A stretch of DNA of 64,000 bases, taken from the NCBI GenBank assembly GCA_013400155.1, contig VXBM01000424.1:413641-477640 (forward strand), given 5' to 3'. The notes under the pieces were generated by a model, which was not told where the DNA came from, ran no database searches, and saw only the letters and a list, made by a program, of their open reading frames with translations. The first letter of the stretch is position 1; the number at the start of each line of letters is the position of its first letter. The DNA is from Helopsaltes ochotensis (Eukaryota; Chordata; Aves; Passeriformes; Locustellidae). A program made the position numbers and the translations under genes. Below, one piece after another: positions 26,325 to 39,850 of this stretch.

Positions 26325-29300
26325 GCAGGACTGTGGATAGTGTGATAGGGTCCATTTGGTCAGTAGCACCAGAGGCAGCCTTATTTGGACAGGCTAACTG
26401 CAAAATAACCTTACACACAGCAAAACACTTCATATTTATCTGGGTGCAGCAGTGGGTCTTAGGTGCCCTTGCTAGACTTGGTGATTCACAAACATATTTT
26501 CCTGATAACTTTTCCCTAGCCTAACCACATCTTGGGGGAGGACTTACAGTCAGTGGACAAACCATTTTTGGGAAAAAAACCCATCATGCTTTTAAATCTT
26601 CTTCACTTTTATTGTTATACATCCATTGTATTTTTCTTTATTTACTAGTTCCAGAAAGTGTTTTATGAGAGTTTTCCTCTCTCAATGTCTGGGTCTGGTT
26701 ATCACCACATATCATCTTTGTACAGCACTGCATAATAGTGTTTTGGGCATTTAGATTAAGAACGTGCTGCTAGTTATCTAGTCCCATCAAATATGAATTT
26801 CAGGGAAACAGCTGTTGGAAAGAAGATTTTTTAAAAATTTCTGTTCTCTGAATATTGAGTTCATGGTATTATAAAAGCATGAATTCTCCTCATCTATTTG
26901 TTTGTACTGTTGGAAAGCCCAGCTGTTCAAAAGACAATAACATAATGTTGCTTCTCTAAATCACTCAGAGACAGCCACAAAGGATGACAAACACACCTCA
27001 CTGCTTTAGTAAAGGCTTTAATCTCAGAAGATTGGAAAGGGATCTCTTGAAAAGTTCTGCACTTTGGCCAAAACTGTAAAAAGCATTCAGCCTGAAATTC
27101 AAAAAGAAAGATTACACTGAATTTTGCACAGTTTGGGAAGGAAGATTAGATGTAGGTAGAAAATTAGGTTAGATTCCCAATCCAGGCTAATTTCCAGGTT
27201 AAAAGTAGCTGCCAGATATTATGATAATGCTGTCTAATCTCAAAGGTACCTGCACACTTTACACAAATATTTCCTAGAGCTTTCCTTCAGGTTCATCATC
27301 TCAACTGAGGGAAATCTTTCAGTTCTGTGTTTGGGACGCTATGCAACAATGAGTTGCTGTCCTCTTTGGAAACAGCAGGAAATGAACTCAGGTTTTCTGC
27401 TCTTTGGACAGAAGATTGTTGCTGCTACGGTCGCCTGAGAAGAGGAATTGGTCCCTCCTGAAAGCTTTTAGAAAGCTGTTTGGAGTAAACTCAGGGAAGT
27501 CAGTGAGTGTCTCCTGGCAGCACAGAGCCATGTGCCACGGGGCAGGAGATGTGAAGATGTACCTCTGTCCTCAGCTTCTCCCAATAACTGCCTGAACTCT
27601 CAGGTTGCTGGCTGCTGTGGAAGCTTTTCTGAGAGACAAAGCTTGCCCTGTGATCACACAGAGTCCCTACTGCTAACTCCATGTGAAGGATTTCATTTCA
27701 GAAGTCTAGACACATAAAAAGTAGGAACCTACTTTGGCAAATTGCTGAGCTTTGTAGTCTGTCTTCCTCTACATCTCATTAAAAGCACTGTAGCAGAAAT
27801 TGTGCTTGCTTGATATATCAGCATGTAGTTTTTGTACTGTTCAGGTGAATAAAGTAAAGCCTATAATCTGGAGACAACATTTGCAAATATTCTGCAAGGG
27901 AATGACCACAGCACTGAAACAAATGATCATGACATTTCCTCAAATATATGGAAGCGCATGAAGTCCTTAGAGCTCTTGTAGAACACAAACCAGCAAACCT
28001 ACTTCATTACATGGAAAAAAATTCAGGCCTTCCCTTTCCCCACTGTTTTTCAGCTGGGTAGATTCTTTGCTCCTGTTCTGCTTTTTGTTCCAGCAGTTTT
28101 CTGAAGCTTCCTAATATCGTCAACCTCCATGGTCTCTTCCTTTTTATGGACAAAACATAGGTGTCCACAGGACATCTCACCGACTACTCATCTTGCTTCT
28201 TTCTCACGTTGCAATCAAATCGCCACATCATAGTACAAATATGTAATGAAATCTGTTTTGTGTGATTTTTTTTTCTGCAGTGTGGGTGGGATACTCAACG
28301 TGAGAGATTTCCTTACTCTAACCTTTTAGGAATATATAGATGTCCTTCAAGAAGGCCATGGAATAGATAATGACCAGCTTTGTCAGCCCACACTTTTTAG
28401 ACTACTGTCTGTCTTCTAAGATTAGGTTTTATGTTGTATGATGACTAATGCTTCACAAACACACAATTTTTTTCATTAATTCTTTACTCTTGCTGCAGCA
28501 CCAAACCATGTGCCGTGTGACAGACCCTTGAGCACAGACATGGTGCAGCACTGTCTTTTGGTAACAAAACCATTTAGTGCATGTGGTGATGTTCCCACTG
28601 CACAGCCAGGGAGTTAATTTTTCATTGAAAACTACAAATCTCTTCATTTGGATCAGGCTTGGATTAATTTGTCAAACTAGACTCACAGGGCTGGCTATTA
28701 TCCTTTCCAGAGGATGGTGATTAGATCTGTACATAGGTTGGGGGTCTAATCACTGTCTTATACAGTAATAATAAATATTATAACCGTCTTTGCTTTATGT
28801 TTTTCTGGCTGTGCAATCTGTCAACCAATTTATCTTCTTCACTAATTAGGCTGGGGGCTTTGGGGGAATTATACTGTAACTCCTAAATCTCCTTTCTGAT
28901 TAGCTCCATGTTTACCTTTATGATTTGATTTGATAATTCTTACGATTATTTTAATACAGAGGAATATAATTATTAATATCTTAGGAGAGAGGGCATTGGT
29001 ACCTTGACTGTATAACAGTAGTGTAAATAGCTAGTCCCCTGCTGTGCTTTCCTAGTGCTGAAAGTGGCTTTAAATGTCAGTAGAACGGCTTCCCTTTGCT
29101 TCCAGTGTTTATAAGTAGCTGTTGGGGATGGGGACTGGTTTTTTCACTTGCATTACATTTTGGAAGAGTGTAAAGAAACAGATTTGTGTGGTAGATCTGT
29201 GGATTTATTCTCCAAAGCATTAGCAATGGGGAGTGAAACTCTTCTTCACCCTGCCAAGTTTTCAGAGGGAGTGAAGGCACTGTCCACCAGACTGCACAGT

Positions 29301-30784
29301 CCCTGATATAAGTGATGTCCATCATTTAGCTGACCATCAGTTGGTGGTAATGGGAATTTACCCTTTTAAAGGAAGTACAGGAGAATTTCCCAAGCATAAT
29401 TTTGCCCTCTTTCTTTGGGAACTGAGTACTGTCCAAGCAAGGGACCACATTAGTCACTGTCCAAGGAAAAGTAGCAAGTAGAAAAAGCACTCTTAAAAAT
29501 GCATTCTAAGTTTAGATTCTGGGTTTATGACTGAAAATGTCAGACCACATATAAAAAAAAACTTGGAAGAAAGTGTTTTGTATTTTTCAAGGGTAGTGTT
29601 TTGATGAGGTAAGTATGGGCACCATAAAAATGCCATTTAGTAGTTCATGTCCAAAGAATCAATCATTTTCTAAAATCAAATAGCTCCATTTTTTAAAAAT
29701 AATTAAAAATCCAACCCAAATCAGGAAATAAAATGCAAAATCTGCATAGGGAAAAAATAAAAACTTGAAAGAAGCAAAAATTACATTTCTTACAGAAGCA
29801 ATGCCTTGGCTGCAGAAGACATATACAAAGTTTTCTGTGTGCTCTTTCCAGTAGTATCTTGATATGCTGTACTGTTTTTTGTTTGGTCAACAGCTATAGG
29901 AAACATAATTCAATTATATTTGAATATGAATGGTGGAAACATAGCACAATATTACTAAAACTGCTTGGATTTAATAAAGATCTGAAATGACACAAGAATC
30001 ACAAGAATTGTGACCAAACCCTGTGAGTGGTGCTGATTTAGTTTACAGACAAATGAAATATGAAGAAGTTGGGGAGCACAAGATCTGAAAATTCTAATTT
30101 GGGGAACTTAGATTAATTGTGAGCTCAAAGGTACCACTGGGGTCAGGGTCACCAGCTGAATGAAGGGTTTGCTCTATCCTAAAGGATACTTAATTCTTCT
30201 AGTTCCAGCAGTAAGTAATTTTGTTTGGCAAAAAGAAATGCCTGGGAGGAGAAGGGGCACAGCTGCAGTCATGGGGTTCTATGGTAGAGCCAGTGTCAGT
30301 ATATGCAAGACACTTAATACTGCTTTACTCAAAGGACAGAGAAAAGAGAAGAAGAAAGGCAGTACCTCAACAAGAAAGTGTTGGGTACAGTGGATGCTCA
30401 GTAGGTTTTAGAGAGTTTATTCCTTGGGTTCAAATTCTAGAGGATTTGCAGTAATTTCAGTCAGGGCAGCTTAAAAAATTATCAACAGAGCAAACTTGGG
30501 TGTGGACCTGTCCTGACAACGAAGGAGGAGAAAAAGTTCTCGAGACCAGCTTGAGTGTGCTGTGCTCAGTTCACTGCCGTTGGCAGGGGCCAAAGGGGAG
30601 GTGCGGAGCCAGAGGCAGTGCCTTCCTGCAGGGCAGCAAAAAAAGCACCTCTGGGACCACACAGGAACAACAGGACTCTGAGCCCAGGAAAGGCACCAGA
30701 GGGGCAGCAAGCCAAAAGGAGCTGAACATTCAAAACTCTGTTTTACTGCCTTGACCACAGCCAAATCTAGGGGTTTCCAGTTCA

Positions 30785-30845
30785 AAAAAGAAAAAAAAAA
30801 AGAAAAAAAAAGAAAAAAAAAGAAAAAAAAGGGGGAGAGAGAGCG
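30785..30845. repeat. (A9G)n purine tract
   Basis: Repeated AAAAAAAAAG units followed by gggggagagagag, all purine on the plus strand. Confidence 0.9.
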
Positions 30846-33800
30846 ATTGAACCACCTAAATCTCAGTGTCTGTGATAACGAGGTTTTGGATAAACAAACA
30901 GTTTTGGGAACTTAATCTTCTTAGAGCATTAGGGAGAAGAAATCCTCAGATGTCATCATAATGTGCTTGCTTTTTTTTTTTCTTTTAATGTAATATGTCA
31001 TGTAATTGCAGTGGATGGCTACTTCTGAGTGCAGTTCAATAGACTGGCATGCTGGGATGGCCATATGTGGGGAAATAAACATCTTGGTAAACTCCTTGGC
31101 ATGTGACCAGTAGTGAGTATCAATCTATAGAACAAGGAAAGGCAGCCCTTTGTGTCACAAGATTATTTTGAACTCAAGCTTTCAAGTAGCTATCAGAGAT
31201 TATCTCTCATCTTTCACAGCATGAATTCCATGTCCATATTGTTAGAGAGTACAGAACAATATGGAAAGCAAGAAGGAAGAAAGGAGGAATTAAAGTACCT
31301 AAATCAGCTGAGTCATGGCTGAAATACAAAAAGGATTTCTGGAGGGTTGAGATTGAAATAGTAATGAAAAAAATCCCTCATCTATAGCTATGGGGTTACT
31401 TACTACAGTGTTTTTGATGGGTATTATGACTTGATTCCTGGGGACTATCTTGCTTCAATTAATTAAACTCACACTGAGAGGACTATTTTGGCCCTGCAAT
31501 GATTATTTCTTTTTTCATGGGAAAGTAGGAAAAGCGATTTGAAAAGAATTTTGTGACCCTTTTTAAAATTTTCTGATGTTGGAGGCTTTGAGTGCCAAGA
31601 ACTGGAAGCACAGACCTGAGTCTGGGAGCAAAGCATGAGGGGAGAGGTGACAAGCATTGAGGGTGATCACTGCAAGAAAACATGGACAAAATCTCTCTAA
31701 TAACATCACCCCTTGTATCAATTTGTTCCCTTTTCATATTTTTTTTCTGTATTTCTACTGCTTTTTTGCCTCACCCTGAAATCCTTTTTGTTTCTGAGCC
31801 CAGTGTTGCTTTTTTAAAAAAAATTGTTTTGGTTCACTTATTTATTTTAAAGTAAGGCAAAAGGGTAAGTTTTCCTCTCTAGGGAAAAAGGAATCACACT
31901 AGTTCCAGTGACTGCTAGGCAGAGTAATAGTGAACTCATTGGACCGGGATGGTCTTTGAAAACAGTCTGTTATTCCCCAAGGTATCAGTTTAATTCCTAT
32001 AGGAGACACCACTGCCCAAATTTTGCTCCTTTACCTTTTCTCAGAAGAAAACCAGGTTATTTGGAACTATCTTCCATTTTGAAACAAGTCACCCATCACT
32101 GCTCACCCATCAATATTCTCTCTCCTTGAAGTTGGACATACAGTAGTGCCTGTGGTAAGTGAAAACACCACTGGGTGATAAGAACCCTACAATTAAACCC
32201 CTGAGTGATAATGAATGGATGCTTCCCCCCCACAGATGCTTTCTCATATCAAATGAAGTGTGGCTGCAAGATTTTATCAGTTCAAGGTGTTTACTCAACT
32301 TGAGAGAAAAATGTGATCTACCTCGATAATCCCCCATACTGTTATCTTTTGCCCCAGGGCTTTTTTACCTTTGTGGGTAAGTTTTTTATTGCTTCTGTTA
32401 AACTGATTTTTCTGATCTCAGCAAAATTAAAAACAAAAAGACATGTGATTCCCTGTGGGTTTATAATAGACAAAGCCAGTGCACTATCTGATGGTGGATC
32501 TTTCTCTGCACTCTTACTAACTACTCTTGAGATATTTTTTTCCCTAATGGGGATGGACGAAGATAAAATCTATCAGTTTGTATCACTAACATAGCAAGGA
32601 GATGCTGGAAAATTTATTTGTCATCATTTTTAATCCAGGGGTGGCCAGGATAGGATGGTTTCCAGGATCAATCTGTCTTTAACATGTTGAAACTTCACTT
32701 TGCCCTCTGGTATTGCCACACTAGTATTTACCATGGCACAGCAGGAATAATCCCAGCACATGCCTATGAAGTGATTTGAGCTTTTGCACTGGGGCCTGTG
32801 CAGGTCTCAAGCAGGCTGGGAAGCTGTGAGCCCCTGCAGGTGTGGGGTGGTCAGTGTGGCCAGGAGGGCAGCACAGCACCCACCAGCACTCCGGGTCTGC
32901 CACTGCTCTGCTTAGAACCACTGGTCAACCATTAACTTCTCTGTGCACCTGCTTCTTTATTCCTTTTTGTCTGTCCTGATGTTTTAGATGAGAACCTCTG
33001 TAGGTGAAGGATGCATTTTATCATGTGTCTGTCAAGTGCCAATTTTGGCTGGGAAATCTCAGCACTCCTGTGATATGAATGGTAATTCCAGTAATAAAGG
33101 CAGAGCATGGCCATCTGGCTGCTATTATGGTAATGTGTTGCTCTGTGACAGTGGGACACTCTGTGCAGCTGCTTCTCTGTCTCATTCGGTATTGGAAAAG
33201 GCTGCTCTAAAACTTCATGGCTTGGGGATAGAAAAGGGCTGTGGTAATGCCACCTGGCCTAGGTACAGAGCCTGAAAAGAACCCCACCTTTTGGAGAGTA
33301 TCACTCAGGATTGTATGTCCTATGGTACTCAACTGCAAGCAACAACTACGCCATTGGGTTTACCCCCAAAGTGAGTGACAGTCACTGCACACAAGTGATC
33401 ATCTTCTCAGACCATTCCATCCATATCTGTCCAGGCAGACAGCTTTCCCCATCTCCAAAGAACTCTCTATATAGATCTATACATCTACATAGATAATGAC
33501 TGGAATGTCACTCAGAAGCAAACCTCTTCACCTCTTAGTCAGCCCCAGATCTGGCTGTGCACCCTGCCCACCTCACTCGTTTGCTCCTCCCAGAATTGAT
33601 GCATTTCTGGTTGGTAAATAGCAGACTTCAGTGCTTTGGGATTGAGATATTGCTACAGCCATGAATCACAAAATGAAACAAAACATAAATCTGAAATTAC
33701 TTCTAAGCTGCATAATTTATGTTGATCAGAGTTTTCAGACATGGCCTTTTTCATATTATAAGATGAAGCATGACTTGGGATAATAATTCACGTCTGAATA

Positions 33801-34685
33801 TAGTGCTACTGGTAATAATACTTAGTAGAAAGAAACTATCAAATGATATAGTATGTTCTCCCATTAGCTGTTTTATTTTATTCCATCTGGACTTTTCTTC
33901 AGTTTGCACACTATGTTTGGCACAACCTACATTAAACATTTACAAAATTTTTTTTACTGTCTCAGAGAGATACCTTGCAAACTCAAAATTGAAACTAAAA
34001 TTCCTTTCCCCTCACATGTACATACAACTCCAGAAGAGGTAGGGACCTAAGCATAGCTGGGTGAGCAAGAACGATTTTAGCACTCTCTTTTCTGCGTGGT
34101 GTGCAAAGCCCAGCACTGCTGTGAGGCTGAAGCCTTGCTTATGGTGCTGGCCAGTGTGTTTGCTGGGCCATTTAGTCCCAGTGAATCCCTGTGTGGGGCA
34201 CAGAATGGATGTGTCTATTTATCTGTGCTGCAGCTGAAGACACACAGCACAAGGAGCCGCCCTGGACCCAAGTCCAGTGTGATCCCTTCCTACCCAGTCC
34301 AGCCCCCTCCCACTACCCTCAGGCACACTAGCTCCACCTGTACTTCACAGCCCTAGTGCCAGGGACACCAGTGCTCCCATCTTATCCCAGAGCCACAACA
34401 CACAGATCAGTCTGCATGAGGAAATGAGGGGTTTGTAGCCTGTTGGAATATACAACAGGAAAGACAGGCTGTGTGTGGGACTGGGAGCAGGCTCCTTAGG
34501 GGTGATGGTCATTGTGCTTGCGGATAGTGCTGGGGTTGGTGCATCCAGCTCCAACCTCAATGGAGGCTCAACCTCTTGTTCATCCTCAATGCCAAAACCA
34601 GGGGATTTCTGTAGGGAAATGGGCTTAAAACTATACTTAGGCCTGGAGTGAAGAGAAACTTCTGGACTTCAGCAAGGACATGCCC

Positions 34686-35032
34686 CATCTGACCAACCTT
34701 GTGATGGAGTGACTACAGCAGTGGACAAGGGAAGGCCTACAGATGTCATCTACCTGGACTTCTGTGAGGCCTTTGACAGAGTCCCCCACAACATCCTTCT
34801 CTCTAAATTGGAGAGACATGGATTTGATGGATGGGCTGTTTGATGGATGAGGAATTTGTTGGACATCCCATTCCTGGAAACATTCAAGGTCAGGTTTGAT
34901 GGGGCCCCAAGAAGGGATTAGGTCAGTATGGGGCCCGGAGCAACCTGATGTAGAAAAATTGTCCCTGCCCATTGCAGGGGAGTTGAACTAGATGACATTT
35001 AAAATGCAAACTATTCAAAGATTCTGTGATTT
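34686..35032 (+). pseudogene. CR1 LINE with internal deletion: reverse transcriptase motif fused to 3' UTR and tail
   Basis: The left part encodes the CR1 reverse transcriptase around its first catalytic Asp: VIYLDFCEAFDRVPHN then LLSKLERHGFDGW (34745-34839). The catalytic aspartate is the D of YLDF. Immediately after a GGATGAGGAATTTGTTGGA stretch (to about 34863) the sequence jumps to the CR1 3' UTR (cattcctggaaacattcaag) and runs to the tail (caaagattctgtgattt). The rest of the RT domain and the C-terminal part of ORF2 are missing. This is one of two clear plus-strand CR1 features in an otherwise minus-strand-biased set only if the tail is counted separately; as a single element it is the only plus-strand CR1 I found. 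Confidence 0.88.
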
Positions 35033-38000
35033 AAGGAAAGAACCCTCAAGTGAGAGGGTTAAGGAGAAACATAAGCACTAAGAAACACAGATGTCAGGGT
35101 CCAAGACTGAACTGGTTAAATAATTATTTGGCAGTGCTGCTACACCTTTCTAATCCCAAAGATGTCCTGATGTGTAATACAGTTTTTTTTTTTTTACCTG
35201 AGTTTTTTTATCATTGCTCAGGCCAAACTTGCTCATATCCAGAAGTCATCACAGGCTGTAATTTTTTAAATGCCCATGGAGATCTTGCTGCAGCATTATC
35301 CTCTGGAAAGAGGAAGGTTCTCTGCATGGCCCAAAGTAGGTGGAGCTTTCATATGTCATATTGCAAATTGGATGCTTATTCCTTTGGGACCTCTTCCTTT
35401 GTGTGAGGCAAATTAAATCTCTGGCTTGTCTGAGGACAACGAAGGAAGACTCTGTTTTGAGAACAATAGGGAATTTTGCCTCTCTCTTGAAACACAGTTT
35501 CATTCATTTTAAGTGTTTGCTTCTGTGCCTTCACCTATTTCATCTGTTTCCATTTTGAAAAACAGCATGCTGTGGAATTAAGGCATTCATTCAACACTGT
35601 TGAGTACTTGGTTTCACTCATATATTTCTGCAGGCTATATTGGTTTTCTACTTTTTTATGCAGTTGTATTCAAAACAATGGCAAAAGTCCCTTTAATTTT
35701 GATGATAGAGAATAAGGTCTTACTTGAGGAACACCTTCTTAGGCTTCTTGACTTGCACGTGTCTCTCAAGAGGATACCTTCTGATTCATTTTGGAAAGGG
35801 CAGGAAAATCTCAAGATCAATTTCTGTTCCCAAACAAGATAAGAGGAATCATTTGGAACATAGTCAATGCAGGCAAATCGGTTACAACAGATTGTTCATA
35901 ATAAGATGAGTTACATTGTTTTTCTGTTTGCAAATATGTACCGTAAGCCTGGTGTTTAAGGAGACAAACTGGCTGTTTCTGGATATGCAGCTTATTCATG
36001 AATGGTTCATTGTAATTCAACTCATAGCTCTTGTGAGGACGCACAGGTCATGGTTTGGATGGATCCAGTTTGGATCTAACTGGATACACTTTATTCTTTT
36101 AGACTCTCTTTCCTTGGTATAAACATTCATCACGACAGAATCACTGTAATGATTATTTGCTGCTGTGATGAGAGTTCCCTTGGAGCACAGGGAGGAAGGG
36201 ACAGTCTGTTCACCCAAAGGAATGTGCTGAAAATATTCCACATAACTGCAATACAATTCCATAAAATACCAGCCATGGGGATGGTTCCTAGTCCACCTCA
36301 GTTTTACATGGCACAAAATAGTTAATTTTTCAGGTGTGACTGAAGTAGTTGGCAATGGCTGATGACCCAGATTCAAAGGCTGATGACCCAGTTGACTTCA
36401 AAGCACAAAGAGAGGAGTGGAGATAAGATTAGAAAAAATGCTGGAGGAGAATGATAAATGAAGATATAACTCAGTAGCTTTGCCCATCCACCTGCTGCTG
36501 TGTTGGTGCGCTGATGCAGCATTTTAGGTGTGGAAATCCCCCAAAATGCACTTATTAGATTCCTTACCAGCCTGTGAGAGGGATCTCCTATAGTCTAAGT
36601 GTCTGCTGTACTCCTCAGGCCAGTGTCTGAGAGGGCAAGCAGTGGGGCCAAGGCATTATGGTGAAGCAGGGATACCAAGGAAGGAAGAGACTGACCCAAA
36701 AGGAAATAAAATCTGAAACCTTTACCTGCTATCAAATGGACAGATGAGGGTCATCAATGACAAAAGGAGTTCACTAACTTTTGACCTCAGCAAATGGATT
36801 CACATCTCACAGTCCATTCAGGAGCATCAGATGGGACAGTTACCTATTCCTGATGTAAAAATCTCTGTGGGGTGGAGATGTCTCATCCAGACATCAGTAT
36901 AAGTGATGTTCTTATATCTGTTTGGATTATTTTGTGACGAAATAAACACCACAACATGCCCATTTCCCATTTTCCTACCTAGCTTTTTATCTTGATTCAG
37001 GAGTCACACCATAAAATAAGTCTTGGATCAGCAGCTATTTCTGACCCATGGATTATTTCATTTGCTTGTTGTTTCATATCACAGGGGCCTGTGGCTGTCT
37101 TGACCTGGCTTACATTTTCCTGGTGATGTTCATTGAAATGTTTTATTTTCTACCATTGCCTGTAGGCACTGACATAGATTAGCCTTGGCAGCACCATGCA
37201 GGGGTCCTACACACCCTGATGCTCACTAATTACAACCTCCTGAACATCCAAAGAGCTATTATAATACAGTGATGTATATATGAAGTCATGGCCTGTCAAT
37301 GCATTGTCCCTATGGTGTAAACCCTTCAAGCAATACAGTCATGACTGGAAATCCCTTTATTGCATGGAGAGTTTTGTTCTTCTGAGTGGTTTCTATATAC
37401 ATATGCTCAGGTTCTCTGAATGTCCAACAGAATGTGATACTACACCAACCCACATCTTGAAGACAGATGGGAATTTTATTTCCTTTATTTTACCCCCTTT
37501 TTATTGCTTTTGACTCCCTTACCTTCATCTTACCACAGCTACTTGCCAACATTTTTTCTGGCACAGTACCTGAAGTCCCCAACCCAGGAAAACACATGTA
37601 AGGTTTAGTTGTCTTAAATCTCTGTGTTAACAGTTAGGGCATTTAGCTTATAAATAAATACATGTCAGGGTCTAAATGTGAGTTCATCCACCTAATTGCT
37701 GGTGTGTGGATTGCTGAGTTACAGAAATGAGGTGCAGTGCAGGGGAAGACAGCAAATTTAGTCCTACATGAAATTCCTGGACTTCATGCAGAAGAGCTGT
37801 CAGAGCTTTGGACTCCTACATTTCTTCTACCAGCTGATCAACTCCTAATCAGCAAAATTACTTCCCTATGTGTAGACGTAGGTATTTAAGATCTCCACGT
37901 GTTTTAGAGAATTAGGCAAAGGAGAGAGGACTTTTTTTCCCTACATAATATGCCCCATGGAGGTACTGATCCTTCTCCTCAGGCTACAAAGGAGGCCAGC

Positions 38001-39378
38001 ATGATCAGGTCCCTCAGTGTGCCTCTATCAGGTGTTAGGTTCTACTGTTCTGCAGGAGAATGGGCTGGGTGCTGGACACCCCTGAGCACCTGGAGAGCCC
38101 TGCGGAAATGAGAGAAAACAACATGGAGTGTCTGGTCTGGATCAACCTTGATTACCATGAAGAGATTCTGCTGTTTCCCATGTTCTTCTTCATTCAGTCC
38201 CAAAAGATTTATTTGAATGATATAGGAAGACCTCACATATTTAAAATTGCTCAGGTAGGTCCTCCTAACTCCTAACCTACTCCCTGCAAGCATAAAGCAA
38301 AGCCACATTAATTTCAATGCTAGAAGTAATTTCCTATCCCCAGAAACCGAAGAGGATTTTGTGTGTAATGGCAATTAGAGTTTCCACTAGTGAAACTCCT
38401 CCAGTTTTCACACACTAAATGTATTCTCCAAAGTAATGACATCAAGACAAAAAAAAAAAAAAAAGGAAGATTAAGGGTTTGCATCATTATTTTTGACAAA
38501 ATATAAACACCACTACTTTTGCAGAGATTGAAATAATCATAACTAAGCTCATGGAAAATTGCAAACTCATAAAGGTTGTATGAACAGATGCATAAATCAA
38601 ATTGTGAAGTAATTTTAATGTGCTTTTTTGGACATAAATTCTTTTAGAGGACTCATCAACCACTTTCTGATATGAATCTTATGTAATGGTAAGAATGATG
38701 ATGATTAAAATATTAGACACTGGTGAAAATATCTCCGCTTCTAAAAAAAAAATTATATCTACGCCTTGAGGCAAAAATGTTAAAAATAGACATTTTTTGT
38801 ATGAAACTATTTGCACAAATGAACCTAATAGCTTTTTATCTAAACCATCTGGTGGAGGGAAAGCATTAAAATGTAAAGTCACATATTAAAGCCCACAGAA
38901 ACTTATTCTGAAGGCTATATGTTCAAAAAATATAAAAAAGGAAAACTGTATCTTTTCCTTCATTTATCTGACACCTTGCTCTGCAGAGTCCAAGGTTTAA
39001 CCAGTTAATTTTGCTTTGGCAAAATCAATACACTCCTTCTGGTCTTCGCTGAAAAGTTGTGCTCCCAATAATGCAATCTAAATTCATTTCAGAAAAGTGA
39101 TTAGTGGATTAGTATTAATGATTTGCTTTGGAGGGTTTTTTTTTCCCTTAAATAGATCTCTACAGGAAACTCAGATACAAATGACGTCCACTTTTGGTTT
39201 TTTTGTACATGTAAAACCAGACCACGAAATCTCAGTTTAAAATAGCACAATTTACTGTAGCATGAGATGTGTAACAGGAAACAACCAACTCTCACTCCCT
39301 TGCACAATTTGAGGCCAAGCAACCATGTTCTTCTGGGCTTTCTTTCTATGCCATATGTAGGGGATTTTGTGTGAAACT
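35033..39378. other. Intergenic, no recognisable gene
   Basis: AT-rich. A few 70-120 codon frames on both strands (35050-35406, 36017-36376, 38042-38374) show no domain or splice context that I can support. Confidence 0.5.
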
Positions 39379-39850
39379 GAATCACAGACTAGATTGGAAG
39401 GGGTCTCTGCAAGTTTTCTGGTCTATCCTATGCCCAGAGTCAAATCCAGTACAACTTAGAAAGGGCTCTTCAGGAGTATCCTGTTAACTTTTGAATATTT
39501 TCAAGTATGAAAATCCCACAGTGTCTTTGGGCTCCTGTTTCAGGAAGTGTTTTCCACCTTCCCCCGGTGATTATTTTTACCATAATATGCAATCAGGACT
39601 TTCCTTATTTCAGCTTGCATCTTTTGTCTCTTGCCCTTCATGTATTCCTCCAGAAAGATTTGAGCTTTGTCTTCTCTATAAAGATCCACTGTGCTGTTAC
39701 AGACTGCAGAAGGAATTCCTCTCCTTGAGACAAACCAGATTCTCAGCCCTCCATCTCAGCCCTGTCTTCCGGTTCCGGACCATCACGGTGGCCTCTTCTG
39801 GATTCACTCCAGTACGTCAACATTTTCCTTGTACTGGGGTCATTTCTGGA
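39379..39850 (-). repeat. Old CR1 LINE fragment, long
   Basis: The left end gaatcacagactagattggaa is a diverged CR1 tail. Further right are tattttcaagtatgaaaatc, ccacagtgtctttgggctcc and, at the right end, tcacggtggcctcttctgga and ccttgtactggggtcatt, in the order expected for the CR1 3' region in minus orientation. The 145-codon frame across it (39491-39928) is incidental. Confidence 0.75.

Larger units (their letters stand above)
22966..34685. other. Long intergenic stretch, no recognisable gene
   Basis: About 11.7 kb with no supported gene. It holds AT/CA dinucleotide-rich sequence (23242-23300), a GA repeat (25649-25667), a 20-bp tandem duplication (26285-26324) and a purine tract (30785-30845). 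Local GC-rich pockets at 30480-30760 and 34090-34360 carry overlapping frames on both strands without domains. No CR1 tail was recognised in this stretch. Confidence 0.5.

Noticed and set aside
36017..36376. 119-codon minus-strand frame
   Set aside because: No domain, no splice or promoter context, and other frames are open over the same bases.
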